Below are positions 53,096 through 63,001 of a DNA stretch of 64,000 nt, one piece after another. The stretch comes from Clostridiales bacterium (GTDB taxonomy: Bacteria; Bacillota; Clostridia; Lachnospirales; Lachnospiraceae). The position numbers were made by a program, and so were the translations under genes. The notes under the pieces are model-generated. The model worked only from the letters and a program-made list of their open reading frames with translations. It searched no databases and was not told where the DNA came from. The stretch's first letter is position 1, and each line of letters opens with the position of its first letter. The stretch spans positions 17,468 through 81,467 of the forward strand of contig JAAYPT010000080.1 in NCBI GenBank assembly GCA_012519695.1. Direction: 5' to 3'.

Positions 53096-54436
53096 TCATT
53101 CAAAGTAATCCGGGATAAAATGTGTATTGGTCTTTCCCGCTACAAATACCGGATGACTTAAAATTTCATACTCAAAATCCAGATTGGTAACAATTCCTTC
53201 TACTACCACTTCCCCTAATGCACTTTGCATCTTGCGTATTGCATCCTGCCTGTTCTCACCATGTACAATCACCTTTGCTACCATGGAATCATAATATGCC
53301 GGAATGGTATAGCCATTATACAAAGCTGATTCAATTCGCACACCATTTCCTCCCGGGAAATGCAATTCTTCTATGATTCCCGGACAAGGCATAAAGTTCT
53401 TCTCCGGATTTTCTGCATTAATACGACATTCTATCGCATGCCCCCGCAATACCACATCTTCCTGACGAATATGCAATGGTTCTCCTGCCGCAATACGAAT
53501 TTGCTCTTTTACCAAATCAATTCCGGTTACCATTTCCGTCACGGGATGTTCTACCTGAATTCTGGTATTCATTTCCATGAAATAGAAATTTTTGTGCTTA
53601 TCTAAGAGGAATTCTATGGTTCCGGCATTCTCATAATTTGCCGCTTTTGCTGCCCGTACCGCTGTATCACCCATACGTTTTCGTAATTCTTCATCCATTG
53701 CAGCGCAAGGGGACTCCTCTATCATCTTCTGATGTCTTCTTTGAATGGAACAATCTCTTTCCCCTAATTGAATCACATTTCCATATTTGTCTGCTAAAAT
53801 CTGAAATTCGATATGTCTTGGCTCTTCAATATACTTTTCAATATACATAGTATCATCGCCAAAAGAATTGATAGACTCTTGCTGTGCCAGATTGAAATTT
53901 GCTTCAAAATTTTCCGGTTCAATTGCGATTCGCATACCTTTTCCGCCACCGCCGGAAGATGCTTTAATCATAACCGGATATCCGATTTCTGCGGCAATCT
54001 TAGCTCCTTCCTGTGCTGTGTATACAGGTTCTTTGGTTCCGGGAACTACCGGAACTCCGGCTTCCATCATTGTAGTTCTTGCATGAGATTTATTTCCCAT
54101 TTTTCCAATAATTTCACCGGAAGGACCGATAAATACGATTCCACTCTTTGCACACATATCTGCAAAATGTTCATTTTCTGATAAAAAACCAAATCCCGGA
54201 TGAATTGCCTGGGCCTTCGTTGCAATAGCTGCACTTAAAATTCTTTCCATATTCAGATAACTGTCGGAAGAAGGTGCTTTTCCGATACAGACCGCTTCAT
54301 CTGCAAGCTGTGTATGAAGTGCATCACGGTCTGCTTCTGAATAAACTGCTACCGACAAAATTCCCATTTCACGACAAGCTCGAATAATTCTTACTGCAAT
54401 CTCTCCTCGATTTGCAATCAATATTTTCTGAAACAT
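53096..54436 (-). CDS. accC: Acetyl-CoA carboxylase, biotin carboxylase subunit
   Basis: 446 residues, ATP-grasp enzyme that carboxylates biotin on AccB. Starts FQKILIANRGEIAVRIIRACRE; Gly-rich ATP loop KASSGGGGKGMR (near 160-172), EMNTRIQVEHPVTE (near 288-301). Clear ribosome site AAAGGAGC. Confidence 0.97.
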   Translation of the reverse strand: MFQKILIANRGEIAVRIIRACREMGILSVAVYSEADRDALHTQLADEAVCIGKAPSSDSYLNMERILSAAIATKAQAIHPGFGFLSENEHFADMCAKSGIVFIGPSGEIIGKMGNKSHARTTMMEAGVPVVPGTKEPVYTAQEGAKIAAEIGYPVMIKASSGGGGKGMRIAIEPENFEANFNLAQQESINSFGDDTMYIEKYIEEPRHIEFQILADKYGNVIQLGERDCSIQRRHQKMIEESPCAAMDEELRKRMGDTAVRAAKAANYENAGTIEFLLDKHKNFYFMEMNTRIQVEHPVTEMVTGIDLVKEQIRIAAGEPLHIRQEDVVLRGHAIECRINAENPEKNFMPCPGIIEELHFPGGNGVRIESALYNGYTIPAYYDSMVAKVIVHGENRQDAIRKMQSALGEVVVEGIVTNLDFEYEILSHPVFVAGKTNTHFIPDYFE

Positions 54437-54464
54437 AATAAAATGCTCCTTTAACTTTTACATT

Positions 54465-54893
54465 TTACCCAATAGCAAAGGTAAGTTCTGCCTGTGTTAC
54501 CACTTTTCCGTTTACCGTTGCAGTTGCTTTTCCTATTCCAATTGGTCCTTTTTCTTTGATGATTTCAAGTTCCAGCATCAGTACATCTCCCGGTACTACT
54601 TTTTGCTTGAATTTTGCGCTATTAATTGCACCAAAATATGCTGTCTTTCCCTTGAACTCCGGTTTACTTAAAATTGCCACAGCACCTGCCTGTGCTAAAG
54701 CCTCGATAATCAGTACTCCCGGCATAACCGGTTCTCCCGGAAAATGCCCTGCAAAAAAAGGTTCATTATAGCTAACACATTTTTTTGCCACAGCTCTTTT
54801 TCCCGGCTCTAACTCCTCTATGGTATCAATCAATAAAAATGGTTGACGATGAGGAATAATCTCCATAATTTCCTTTGTTCCCATTAATGACAT
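54465..54893 (-). CDS. fabZ: 3-hydroxyacyl-ACP dehydratase FabZ
   Basis: 142 residues; hot-dog fold with the catalytic His in [14 protein letters not shown] (near 49) and Glu in IEALAQAGA (near 63); [11 protein letters not shown] at the start. Because no FabA is seen, unsaturated chain formation would need a bifunctional FabZ/FabN or other route. Confidence 0.96.
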   Translation of the reverse strand: MSLMGTKEIMEIIPHRQPFLLIDTIEELEPGKRAVAKKCVSYNEPFFAGHFPGEPVMPGVLIIEALAQAGAVAILSKPEFKGKTAYFGAINSAKFKQKVVPGDVLMLELEIIKEKGPIGIGKATATVNGKVVTQAELTFAIG

Positions 54894-54902
54894 AAGCTTC
54901 TC

Positions 54903-55346
54903 CTAACCGATAACAAACATTGGCTGTCCATACTCTATCACATCTTCATTGGATACTAAAATCTTCTTTACGGTACCATCATAGTCGCTTTCAATCTCAT
55001 TCATCAATTTCATTGCTTCTACAATTCCCAGTACCTGCCCCTTCTTCACGCTGTCGCCAACCTTGATAAAAGGTTCTGCATCCGGTGAAGAAGATGCATA
55101 AAAGGTTCCAACCAATGGAGAAGTCACAACGTTACCTGCCACTTTATCTGCTTCTTTTTCTGCTGTTGGTGCAGCGTTTTGTTCCATAACAACCGGAACT
55201 TCTTGTGGTACTCCATTTACAGTCACCAATTTTTCTTCTTTTTCCTTGCGCATCTGAATCACAGTCCCATTTTCTTCATAGGAAAAACGGGTAAGTTCTG
55301 AATCCGATACTGCTGTAATTAATGTAATAAGCTGTTCAAATTCCAT
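54903..55346 (-). CDS. accB: Biotin carboxyl carrier protein
   Basis: 147 residues; N-terminal helical docking region, Ala/Pro/Glu-rich linker, and a biotinyl domain with the biotinylated Lys in VEAMKLMNEI (near 113). ATG at 55344-55346 follows GAGGAG; an upstream start lies in fabF. Confidence 0.95.
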   Translation of the reverse strand: MEFEQLITLITAVSDSELTRFSYEENGTVIQMRKEKEEKLVTVNGVPQEVPVVMEQNAAPTAEKEADKVAGNVVTSPLVGTFYASSSPDAEPFIKVGDSVKKGQVLGIVEAMKLMNEIESDYDGTVKKILVSNEDVIEYGQPMFVIG

Positions 55347-55350
55347 GTTC

Positions 55351-56586
55351 TTACTCCTCATATTTTTTCAAAAGCAGGCTTGCGTTATGTCCGCCAAAGC
55401 CAAGTGAATTTGTTAAAGCATAATTAAACTTCTTCTCTATTCCTTTTCCTTGTACATAATCCAAATCCAGTTCATCATCCGGCTGTTCCAGTCCAACGGT
55501 CTGATGAATGTAATTGTGATTCATCTGAAGAATACATGCAATTACTTCTACGGCTCCTGCTGCTCCTAACAAATGTCCTACCATGGATTTTGTAGAATTT
55601 ACTTTCATGTCATATGCATGTTTTCCAAAGGCAAGCTTAATTGCTCTGGTTTCAAATAAATCATTATGATGTGTTGCTGTTCCATGAGCATTAATATATT
55701 CTACTTCTTCCGGTGCAATTCCAGCTTCTGCTACTGCATTTTTCATAGCGGTTGCTGCTCCCATTCCATCTTCTGCCGGTGAAGTAATGTGATATGCGTC
55801 ATTGGTACATCCATATCCAACTACTTCTGCTAAAATCTTAGCTCCACGCTTTTTGGCATGTTCTAAGTCTTCCAAAATTACCACACCTGCGCCTTCACCC
55901 ATGGTAAATCCACTTCTGTCCTTATCAAATGGGATAGAGCAACGGTGAATGTCATTGCAGGTAGATAATGCTGTTAATGCGGTAAATCCACTTACTCCTA
56001 CCGGCGTAATGGAACTCTCTGTTCCCCCTGCTACCATAACATCTGCTTCTCCGTGTTGAATGGAACGGTATGCTTCTCCTATAGAATTGGTTCCAGTAGC
56101 ACAAGCTGTTACTACATTTAAGCTCTTTCCTTTTAATCCAAACTGAATTGCAACATTTCCTGCTGCCATGTTTGTAATCATTAATGGAACCATCAACGGA
56201 TTGATTCTATTTGGTCCTTTTTCCAACAGCTTGGTATGTTCTCTTTCCATTGCCTGAAGGCTTCCGATTCCGGAACCAATGGCACAACCAAATCTATATG
56301 GATCTTCCTCTTCCATATTGATTCCGGACTGTTCTAACGCTTCTTTGGTTGCTGCTACTGCATATTGGCAAAACAACTCCATACGTCTTGCTGATTTCGG
56401 GTCCATATAATTTTTGCCATCAAACCCTTTTACATTTCCTGCAATTTTCACTTTATAATCTGTAGTATCAAACTGGGTAATTTCACTGAAACCTATTTTT
56501 CCTTGCTGGATTCCATCCCAGAATTCTTCTACATTTAGTCCGATTGGAGTAATTGCTCCCATACCGGTTATTACAACTCTCTTCAT
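55351..56586 (-). CDS. fabF: 3-oxoacyl-ACP synthase II (FabF)
   Basis: 411 residues, condensing enzyme of fatty-acid elongation. Catalytic Cys in VVTACATGTNSIG (near 163), His in NAHGTATHHND (near 303) and His in STKSMVGHLLGAAG (near 340). Starts RVVITGMGAITPIG. Confidence 0.97.
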   Translation of the reverse strand: MKRVVITGMGAITPIGLNVEEFWDGIQQGKIGFSEITQFDTTDYKVKIAGNVKGFDGKNYMDPKSARRMELFCQYAVAATKEALEQSGINMEEEDPYRFGCAIGSGIGSLQAMEREHTKLLEKGPNRINPLMVPLMITNMAAGNVAIQFGLKGKSLNVVTACATGTNSIGEAYRSIQHGEADVMVAGGTESSITPVGVSGFTALTALSTCNDIHRCSIPFDKDRSGFTMGEGAGVVILEDLEHAKKRGAKILAEVVGYGCTNDAYHITSPAEDGMGAATAMKNAVAEAGIAPEEVEYINAHGTATHHNDLFETRAIKLAFGKHAYDMKVNSTKSMVGHLLGAAGAVEVIACILQMNHNYIHQTVGLEQPDDELDLDYVQGKGIEKKFNYALTNSLGFGGHNASLLLKKYEE

Positions 56587-56631
56587 GAAATCTCTCCTGT
56601 TCCTATTTGTTTTGCCTGAATTTTCGTCACT

Positions 56632-57375
56632 TTACATTCCCATACCACCATCAACATGCAATACCTGACCTGTAATATAGGATGCATCCTCTGACGCTAA
56701 AAATTTTACTGCATTCGCAACTTCCTTTGGATTTCCAAATCTTCCAAATGGAATCTGTGCCTTTCCGGCTTCTACTACAGACTCTGACAATTTTTCTGTC
56801 ATATCTGTTTCGATAAATCCCGGAGCAACTGCATTCACTCGAATTTCTCTGGATGCTAATTCTCTTGCTAAAGACTTTGTAAGACCGATTACTCCGGCTT
56901 TAGATGCTGCATAGTTCGCCTGACCTGCATTTCCCATTACTCCGGAAATAGAAGAAATATTTATAATACAACCAGACTTTTGTTTTAACATTTGTCTTGC
57001 TACATGCTTAGAGGTATTAAAGGTTCCCTTTAAGTTAATTGCAAGCACGCTGTCAAAATCTTCTTCCTTCATTTTCATAATTAAGTTGTCTTTGGTAATA
57101 CCGGCATTGTTTACCAAAATATCTAATCTGCCATGTTTTCCAACAACTTCTTTTATCATTGCTTCTACCGCTGAAAAATTCGAAACATTGCATCCATAGC
57201 TTTCTGCCTTGCCACCTTGGCTTGTAATCTCTGATACCACTTGTTCTGCTGCTTCTTTAGAACCGTTATAATTTACAACTACAACAGCTCCCTCGACAGC
57301 CAATGTCTTTGCAATTTCTTTTCCGATTCCTCTGGAAGCACCGGTTACCAATGCTATTTTTCCTTGTAAGCTCAT
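56632..57375 (-). CDS. fabG: 3-oxoacyl-ACP reductase FabG
   Basis: 247 residues, SDR enzyme, NADP-binding [12 protein letters not shown] (near 12-23), NNAG (near 89), catalytic Ser/Tyr/Lys in NISSISG and [10 protein letters not shown]. Overlaps fabD by 4 bp (ATGA). Confidence 0.97.
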   Translation of the reverse strand: MSLQGKIALVTGASRGIGKEIAKTLAVEGAVVVVNYNGSKEAAEQVVSEITSQGGKAESYGCNVSNFSAVEAMIKEVVGKHGRLDILVNNAGITKDNLIMKMKEEDFDSVLAINLKGTFNTSKHVARQMLKQKSGCIINISSISGVMGNAGQANYAASKAGVIGLTKSLARELASREIRVNAVAPGFIETDMTEKLSESVVEAGKAQIPFGRFGNPKEVANAVKFLASEDASYITGQVLHVDGGMGM

Positions 57376-58292
57376 CCCAATACCTCTACTAATTTTTCTA
57401 AATCCGCAATTGTTTCTACATTATATCCTTTTGCTTCTGGTGCTATCTTTCTTAAGAACCCTGTTAATGTCTTCTTTGGTCCAATCTCAATAAATGTATC
57501 TACACCATCTTTTACCATACGTTCTACACTCTGCTGCCAACGCACTGAAGATGAAATCTGACATTCCAATAAGTCTTTTACCAGATTCTTATCTGTCACA
57601 TAATCAGCAGTTACATTGGTAATATATGGAGTTTTAATTTCTTCCACTTTTACCTTTTCAAGCTCTTGCGCCAGTTTCTTTCCTGCTTCTTCTAACATCT
57701 TAGAGTGAAATGGGCCGCTGACTTTTAACGGAATACAACGCTTTGCACCTGCTTCTTTTAACTTTTCTGCCGCTTTATTCACTGCCTCAACTTCGCCGGT
57801 AATTACAGTCTGTCCCGGACAGTTATAATTTGCTACTGAAACAATTCCTTCTGCTTCGCTACAGACTTTTTCAATCACATCATTGGAAAGTCCCATAACT
57901 GCTGTCATAGCTCCGCCTGTTGGAACTGCTTCCTGCATAAATGATCCACGCTTTACTACTAACTCTAATGCATCATGTACAGACAATACTTCAGAAGCTA
58001 CTAATGCACCATATTCTCCAAGACTAAGTCCTGCATTTACTTCAGAATAGATTCCCTTTTCCTGTAACACTTTCAAGATTGCAATTTCTACTGTCAGCAT
58101 TGCTACCTGCGTGTATTTTGTAATATGAAGATTCTCATTTTCCTGAAAAATCAATTCTTCCATAGACAATCCAGATACTTTGTTAGCAATTGCAAATACT
58201 TCTTTTGCTCTGTCATAATTTTCATAAAAGTCTTTTCCCATACCGGTATACTGTGCACCCTGTCCCGGAAAAACAAATGCAATTTTACTCAT
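57372..58292 (-). CDS. fabD: Malonyl-CoA:ACP transacylase FabD
   Basis: 306 residues, [20 protein letters not shown] at the start, catalytic Ser in [10 protein letters not shown] (near 90) and His in GPFHSKML (near 197). ATG at 58290-58292 overlaps the fabK stop codon by 8 bp. Confidence 0.95.
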   Translation of the reverse strand: MSKIAFVFPGQGAQYTGMGKDFYENYDRAKEVFAIANKVSGLSMEELIFQENENLHITKYTQVAMLTVEIAILKVLQEKGIYSEVNAGLSLGEYGALVASEVLSVHDALELVVKRGSFMQEAVPTGGAMTAVMGLSNDVIEKVCSEAEGIVSVANYNCPGQTVITGEVEAVNKAAEKLKEAGAKRCIPLKVSGPFHSKMLEEAGKKLAQELEKVKVEEIKTPYITNVTADYVTDKNLVKDLLECQISSSVRWQQSVERMVKDGVDTFIEIGPKKTLTGFLRKIAPEAKGYNVETIADLEKLVEVLG

Positions 58293-59226
58293 AACGTGTT
58301 CCTGCTTTCTGTAACAATTCTGTTGTTTCTGACATAAGTTCTTCAATCATTTCCTTACAGGTCTGTTCTTTTTTTATCATTCCTGCAATCTGACCTGCCA
58401 TTACGGTTCCGTTTTTCACATCACCTTCTACTACTGCATTTCTCAATGCACCTACTGTTAGAAGTTCTAATTCTTCAAATGGTACACCATCTTTTTCCTT
58501 CTGAAGGTATTCCTTTGTCATTTGATTTCTCAACTGACGAACCGGATGCCCATGTGTTCTTCCTGTAACAGCAGAATCAATATCTTTTGCCTTGATAATT
58601 CTGTCTTTATAGTTCTGATGACAGATAGATTCTTTTGCTACCACAAATCTAGTACCCATCTGAACGGCATCTGCGCCTAACATAAATGCTGCTGCCATTC
58701 CTCTTCCATCACCAATACCTCCGGCTGCAATTACCGGAATCTTTACTGCATCCACGACCTGTGGAACCAATGTCATTGTGGTGGATGCTCCAATATGTCC
58801 ACCTGATTCTGTTCCTTCTGCGATTACTGCGTCCGCACCGCCTTTTTCCATCATTCTTGCCAGTGCCACACTTGCTACTACAGGAATCACTTTACTTCCA
58901 TTACGTTTCCACATATCCATGTATTTTCCCGGATTTCCGGCACCTGTTGTAATGACCGGAATGTTTTCCTCTACTAATACCTGTGCTACTTCATCAGCAT
59001 ATGGGCTTAACAGCATGACATTTACACCTATGGGACGATCTGTTATTTCTCGCGCCTTATGTATTTCCTGTCTTACCCACTCTGCCGGTGCATTTGCTGC
59101 ACCGATAATTCCAAGACCGCCTGCATTTGACACAGCCGCTGCCAGATTATGTTCTGCAACCCATGCCATACCGCCCTGGATAATTGGGTATTCAATTTGT
59201 AATAATTCTGTGATTCTTGTTTTCAT
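58285..59226 (-). CDS. fabK: Enoyl-ACP reductase II (FabK)
   Basis: 313 residues, FMN-dependent enoyl reductase that completes each elongation round and is not sensitive to triclosan. IQGGMAWVAEHNLAAAVSNAGGLG, GTESGGHIG with the His, and AAGGIGDGRGMAAAFMLGADAVQMGTRF. No fabI is present in the operon. Starts 2 bases after acpP. Confidence 0.94.
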   Translation of the reverse strand: MKTRITELLQIEYPIIQGGMAWVAEHNLAAAVSNAGGLGIIGAANAPAEWVRQEIHKAREITDRPIGVNVMLLSPYADEVAQVLVEENIPVITTGAGNPGKYMDMWKRNGSKVIPVVASVALARMMEKGGADAVIAEGTESGGHIGASTTMTLVPQVVDAVKIPVIAAGGIGDGRGMAAAFMLGADAVQMGTRFVVAKESICHQNYKDRIIKAKDIDSAVTGRTHGHPVRQLRNQMTKEYLQKEKDGVPFEELELLTVGALRNAVVEGDVKNGTVMAGQIAGMIKKEQTCKEMIEELMSETTELLQKAGTRYE

Positions 59227-59228
59227 TT

Positions 59229-59459
59229 TTATTCTACACCTTTGTCTTTTAAATAATTTACAACATCTCCTACTGTAAGTAACTTTTCTAAGTCTTCGGA
59301 AGGAATTTCTACAGAATATTCATCTTCTAATGCCATTACTAATTCAAATAAATCTAAGGAATCTGCTCCTAAATCTTCTTTAAAAGAAGTCTCCATTTTA
59401 ATTTCTTCTGCCTCCACGCTTAACTGCTCCGCAATAATTTCTTTCATTCTTTCTAACAT
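59229..59459 (-). CDS. acpP: Acyl carrier protein
   Basis: 76 residues, acidic, phosphopantetheine Ser in [11 protein letters not shown] (near 37). ATG at 59457-59459 follows AAAGGAGATTACAGAG; in-frame upstream starts are in the leader. First gene of the fatty-acid operon. Confidence 0.95.
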   Translation of the reverse strand: MLERMKEIIAEQLSVEAEEIKMETSFKEDLGADSLDLFELVMALEDEYSVEIPSEDLEKLLTVGDVVNYLKDKGVE

Positions 59460-59495
59460 CTCTGTAATCTCCTTTATATTTTGATTTGCAAATAG

Positions 59496-59508
59496 TTTGA
59501 TAGTCAAA
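59496..59508. promoter_or_regulatory. FabT-like operator over the acpP transcription start
   Basis: TTTGATAGTCAAA, a TTTGA-N3-TCAAA palindrome as bound by the MarR-type regulator FabT in streptococci and relatives. It sits directly downstream of, and touching, the -10 element. No regulator gene of this kind is in the window. Confidence 0.6.
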
Positions 59509-59535
59509 GTATATCACAAAATACTACTTTGTCAA
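59508..59535 (-). promoter_or_regulatory. Strong sigma-A promoter of the fatty-acid operon
   Basis: TTGACA (59530-59535), 16-bp spacer, TATACT (59508-59513) preceded by TGA. A further dyad ATACTA/TAGTAT (59521-59526, 59544-59549) brackets the -35. Confidence 0.85.
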
Positions 59536-59622
59536 CAAAAATATAGTATTTTTTTTTCAGTTATGATATGATAAAAATATGAACAAAGGTATTAAAATTT
59601 TACGAAAACGGGGTGTGTTAAA

Positions 59623-60723
59623 ATGGTCAAAACTACTATTAGCAAATTAAAACCCGGAATGTTTACGGCAGCGCCGGTATACAATGCTACCGGACAGTTA
59701 ATTCTGCCGGAACATTCTATTTTAACAGTACAGCAAATTTCTCGTTTGGAATTTTACGGTGTAGAGTGGGTTGCTACTATTCCAGAAGAAGAATTGCGTG
59801 ATTCTGCTATTGAAGAACTTTCCAAAAGTGAACATGAGGAAATTATCTCTTACTCACAGAAAATTCGTCGTAGTAAATCTTTTCATTTGTTTAAGGTTGA
59901 TTACAATAAAAAATTAGCACTCTTACAACAATCTATGAATGATTTACTAAAGAAAAATGTTCCGGTTGATACTACTACACTTTTAGAGCAAGTCAGTAGT
60001 CTTTACACAAATAATCTGACGACCCTTTCTATTTTTGATATGTTACATAACATGCGTCAGATTGATGATTCTACCTACGCACACTGCCTGAATGTTTCTT
60101 TGATTGCACGCATGCTGGGAGAATGGCTTGGATTATCTGAGGATGATTTGGACATACTAACCATTTCCGGTCTGCTTCATGACATTGGAAAATGTATGAT
60201 TCCTCCGGAAATTCTAAATAAACCTGCAAAACTTACTCCTGAAGAGTATGAAGAAGTGAAAAAGCATGCTCGTTATGGTGCTGAAATTCTGGAAAAGCAG
60301 CCAATAGACAAGCGTGTTATCCGGGTTGCTCTTATGCATCATGAACGTTGTGACGGAAGCGGATACCCTATGGGATTAAAGGGCGAAGAAATTGATGATT
60401 TTGCTAAAATTATTGCTATTGCAGATGTCTATGATGCTATGACTGCTAATCGCTGCTATCGTAAGGGGCTTTGTCCTTTTGAAGTAATTGCAACATTTGA
60501 AAAAGAAGGTCTTGTAAAATACGATTCTAAGTATATTCTTACTTTCTTAAATCGTATTATCGATACCTATATTTGTAACAGTGTACTTTTAAATGACGGT
60601 ACCTGCGGAAAAATCGTATTAATGAATCAAAAGGCTCTCTCACGTCCTGTAATTCATACGATAACTAACGAGTATATTGATTTAACCAAACATCCTGAAC
60701 TTTACATTCAGGCAATCATATAA
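59623..60723 (+). CDS. HD-GYP domain protein, probable c-di-GMP phosphodiesterase
   Basis: 366 residues. N-terminal region (about 1-130) with a DUF3391-like opening (ISKLKPGMFTAAPV), then the HD-GYP domain: HCLNVS, GLLHDIGKCMIPPEILNKP, MHHERCDGSGYPMGL, IADVYDAM. All metal-binding and GYP residues look intact, so hydrolysis of c-di-GMP is likely. Opposed to acpP across a shared 160-bp upstream region; GGGGTG precedes the ATG. It could lower the ligand of the PilZ protein encoded in the fla/che operon. Confidence 0.88.
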   Translation: MVKTTISKLKPGMFTAAPVYNATGQLILPEHSILTVQQISRLEFYGVEWVATIPEEELRDSAIEELSKSEHEEIISYSQKIRRSKSFHLFKVDYNKKLALLQQSMNDLLKKNVPVDTTTLLEQVSSLYTNNLTTLSIFDMLHNMRQIDDSTYAHCLNVSLIARMLGEWLGLSEDDLDILTISGLLHDIGKCMIPPEILNKPAKLTPEEYEEVKKHARYGAEILEKQPIDKRVIRVALMHHERCDGSGYPMGLKGEEIDDFAKIIAIADVYDAMTANRCYRKGLCPFEVIATFEKEGLVKYDSKYILTFLNRIIDTYICNSVLLNDGTCGKIVLMNQKALSRPVIHTITNEYIDLTKHPELYIQAII

Positions 60724-60751
60724 CAAATTAAGAAAGAATGAGGTATTTTAT

Positions 60752-61072
60752 ATGAACGAAAATCAAACGAACACCCCTATGGAAGATGATGGCGAAGATA
60801 TGCGTGTTACCTTATCACTGGATGACGGTTCTGACGTAGAATGTGCAATTCTTACTATTTTCGATGTGAATGAACAAGATTATATTGCACTCCTTCCTTT
60901 AGATGAAAATGGAGAAGGAAATGAGGACGGAGAAGTATACATCTATCGCTATTTTGAAGATAATGACGGAAATCCTTCCTTAGAAAACATTCAGGATGAT
61001 GATGAATATGAAGCTGTGGCAGATCGTTTTGATGAACTTTTAGACGAAGAAGCCTTTGATGACATGGAATAA
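60752..61072 (+). CDS. DUF1292 domain-containing protein
   Basis: 106 residues, very acidic. VTLSLDDGSDVECAILTIFDVNEQDYIALLPLDE matches the YrzB-like DUF1292 family (given in part), of unknown function. Co-directional with the HD-GYP gene, 28 bases apart, and followed by a terminator. Confidence 0.88.
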   Translation: MNENQTNTPMEDDGEDMRVTLSLDDGSDVECAILTIFDVNEQDYIALLPLDENGEGNEDGEVYIYRYFEDNDGNPSLENIQDDDEYEAVADRFDELLDEEAFDDME

Positions 61073-61090
61073 TCGTACAATACATTTATA

Positions 61091-61129
61091 AAAGAACTGG
61101 CTCCCCCTTATCTGTAAGCCAGTTCTTTT
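61091..61129. terminator. Bidirectional terminator between the DUF1292 gene and the helicase gene
   Basis: AAAGAACTGGCT (61091-61102) and AGCCAGTTCTTT (61117-61128), a perfect 12-bp stem with T-rich ends on both strands. Serves both convergent genes. Confidence 0.88.
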
Positions 61130-61144
61130 ATATTATATGAAATA

Positions 61145-62989
61145 TCATGCTTCCTGTTTTTCAGACATTTCCCCTATAAATCGTGACAGTTCTACTTCTT
61201 TTCCATTGTATTTCTTTACACTATTAATATAAAGTGCCTCTTTTGCCCTTGTAACTCCGACATAAAACATTCTGCGTTCTTCCTGCAAGTCTGCATCTAA
61301 GACAGCCTTTTTATAAGGCATAATTTCTTCATTTACATCTATGATAAATACAACAGGATATTCTAACCCTTTGGAACTATGTAAGGTGGCAAGAGATACA
61401 CAATCCTCCATTGCCTCCTGCTGCTTCTTTTGCTCCTTTAATTCCTGGGTATATTCCTCCATATGGTCAAACCATGCACCATATGTTTTAAATTCCTTTG
61501 ATGCTTCCTGAAGTTCATCTAAGACTTCAATTAAATTATCTTCACTGATTCTACGATAGTCTGCGTATTCCTTTAGATACTCTTCATATCCGATAGAATG
61601 GCGAATATAGTTAATTGCTGCATAGGGTGAAATTCTACTGATAACGCGTAAGTCTACTTCTAACTGTTCGATGCGTTCCGCTACCCAGGGTTGTTTTTTC
61701 TCATAAAAATATTCTGCCCATGCATCAAATGCAATTACTTCCTCATCAACGCTTTCTCTGGTAATATATCGTTTTGGACGATTCATAATCTGAAGCACAT
61801 CTCTTCGTTCACGTCCGCCCATTGCCAGTCTGATATACGTTAAAATATCTCTTGTAATCCAATGCTCGTAAAGATTCGGTATGTTATCCTTGGTTCGGAA
61901 CGGAATATTATAGGTCATCATCTGCTCCATAAGATTTCGCGGTTGTGTATTGGTACGAAATAAAACTGCAAAGTCATTATAGCTATATCCTCTTTCACAG
62001 CCATCTAAAATAGCCCTGATAATTGCCCTGCTTTCTTCTAAAGGACTTTCGTATACCTGATAGAACACACCCTTGGTACTAGGTCGGTTGGCATGAATCT
62101 CTTTTGGAAATCTTGCTTCATTATGGGCAATCAGCCGTAAGGAAGATGCTACAATTTCTTTTCCGGAACGATAATTCACATCCAGTAAAATTCGTCTTGC
62201 CTTGGGATATGATTTTTCAAATCCCAACATAATCTCCGGCTTTGCCCCTCGGAAACGATAAATAGACTGGTCATCATCTCCTACGATAAAAAGATTGTTT
62301 TCCGGTTCCGCTAACATTTTTATAATATCGAATTGTATCTTATTAATATCCTGAAACTCGTCAATCAAAATGTATTGAAACTTTCTCTGCCATGCCGCCA
62401 AAATATCCTTACGTTGTGAAAAAAGTTCATAACAATACACCAACATATCATCAAAGTCAATCAATCGTTTCTGTCTCATAGTGCCCTCATAACTTTGATA
62501 TATCTGCTCAAACACTTCTTTTCCGCAATTCTTGGAATAATAGTGTTCTAACGGCACTCCTGAATTTTTTACCAGACTGATTTCTCCTAAAATATCGCTG
62601 ATGAACTCATTTTCATCCTCATATTCCAAATGCATTTTCGTAATAATTTCCCGTATCAGGAGAAAACGCTGTTCTTCCTTTATGATATTGTCTGCCCGAA
62701 ATCCATAGGCATGTTTTAAAATACTGAAAAATACTGCATGAAACGTACCAAAAGTAACCGGATATTTCTTTCCTCCCATTAATCGGAAAAAACGTTCTTT
62801 CATTTCCATTGCTGCTGCTTTGGTAAACGTAATAACAAGAATGCGAGATGGGTCTACGCCTTGACTGACAATTAAATTCTTTGTCCTTTCTGTGATAACA
62901 AGAGTCTTGCCGGACCCGGGACCTGCCAATACAAGCATTGGTCCTGTCCCATGTCCGATAGCCTCTGTCTGAGATGTATTAAAACTCAT
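61145..62989 (-). CDS. UvrD/PcrA-type superfamily 1 DNA helicase
   Basis: 614 residues, shorter than PcrA (about 720-740). Motifs: Q and Walker A LAGPGSGKTLVITER (near 21-35), Walker B DEFQDINKIQF, GDDDQSIYRFRGA, VNYRSG, LHSSKGLEYPVVFI and RRMFYVGVTRAKEAL. 3'-5' helicase of DNA repair or replication restart. The missing C-terminal Tudor part of PcrA suggests a distinct RNA-polymerase-independent subgroup. Confidence 0.92.
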   Translation of the reverse strand: MSFNTSQTEAIGHGTGPMLVLAGPGSGKTLVITERTKNLIVSQGVDPSRILVITFTKAAAMEMKERFFRLMGGKKYPVTFGTFHAVFFSILKHAYGFRADNIIKEEQRFLLIREIITKMHLEYEDENEFISDILGEISLVKNSGVPLEHYYSKNCGKEVFEQIYQSYEGTMRQKRLIDFDDMLVYCYELFSQRKDILAAWQRKFQYILIDEFQDINKIQFDIIKMLAEPENNLFIVGDDDQSIYRFRGAKPEIMLGFEKSYPKARRILLDVNYRSGKEIVASSLRLIAHNEARFPKEIHANRPSTKGVFYQVYESPLEESRAIIRAILDGCERGYSYNDFAVLFRTNTQPRNLMEQMMTYNIPFRTKDNIPNLYEHWITRDILTYIRLAMGGRERRDVLQIMNRPKRYITRESVDEEVIAFDAWAEYFYEKKQPWVAERIEQLEVDLRVISRISPYAAINYIRHSIGYEEYLKEYADYRRISEDNLIEVLDELQEASKEFKTYGAWFDHMEEYTQELKEQKKQQEAMEDCVSLATLHSSKGLEYPVVFIIDVNEEIMPYKKAVLDADLQEERRMFYVGVTRAKEALYINSVKKYNGKEVELSRFIGEMSEKQEA

Positions 62990-63001
62990 ATATGGTCCTT
63001 C

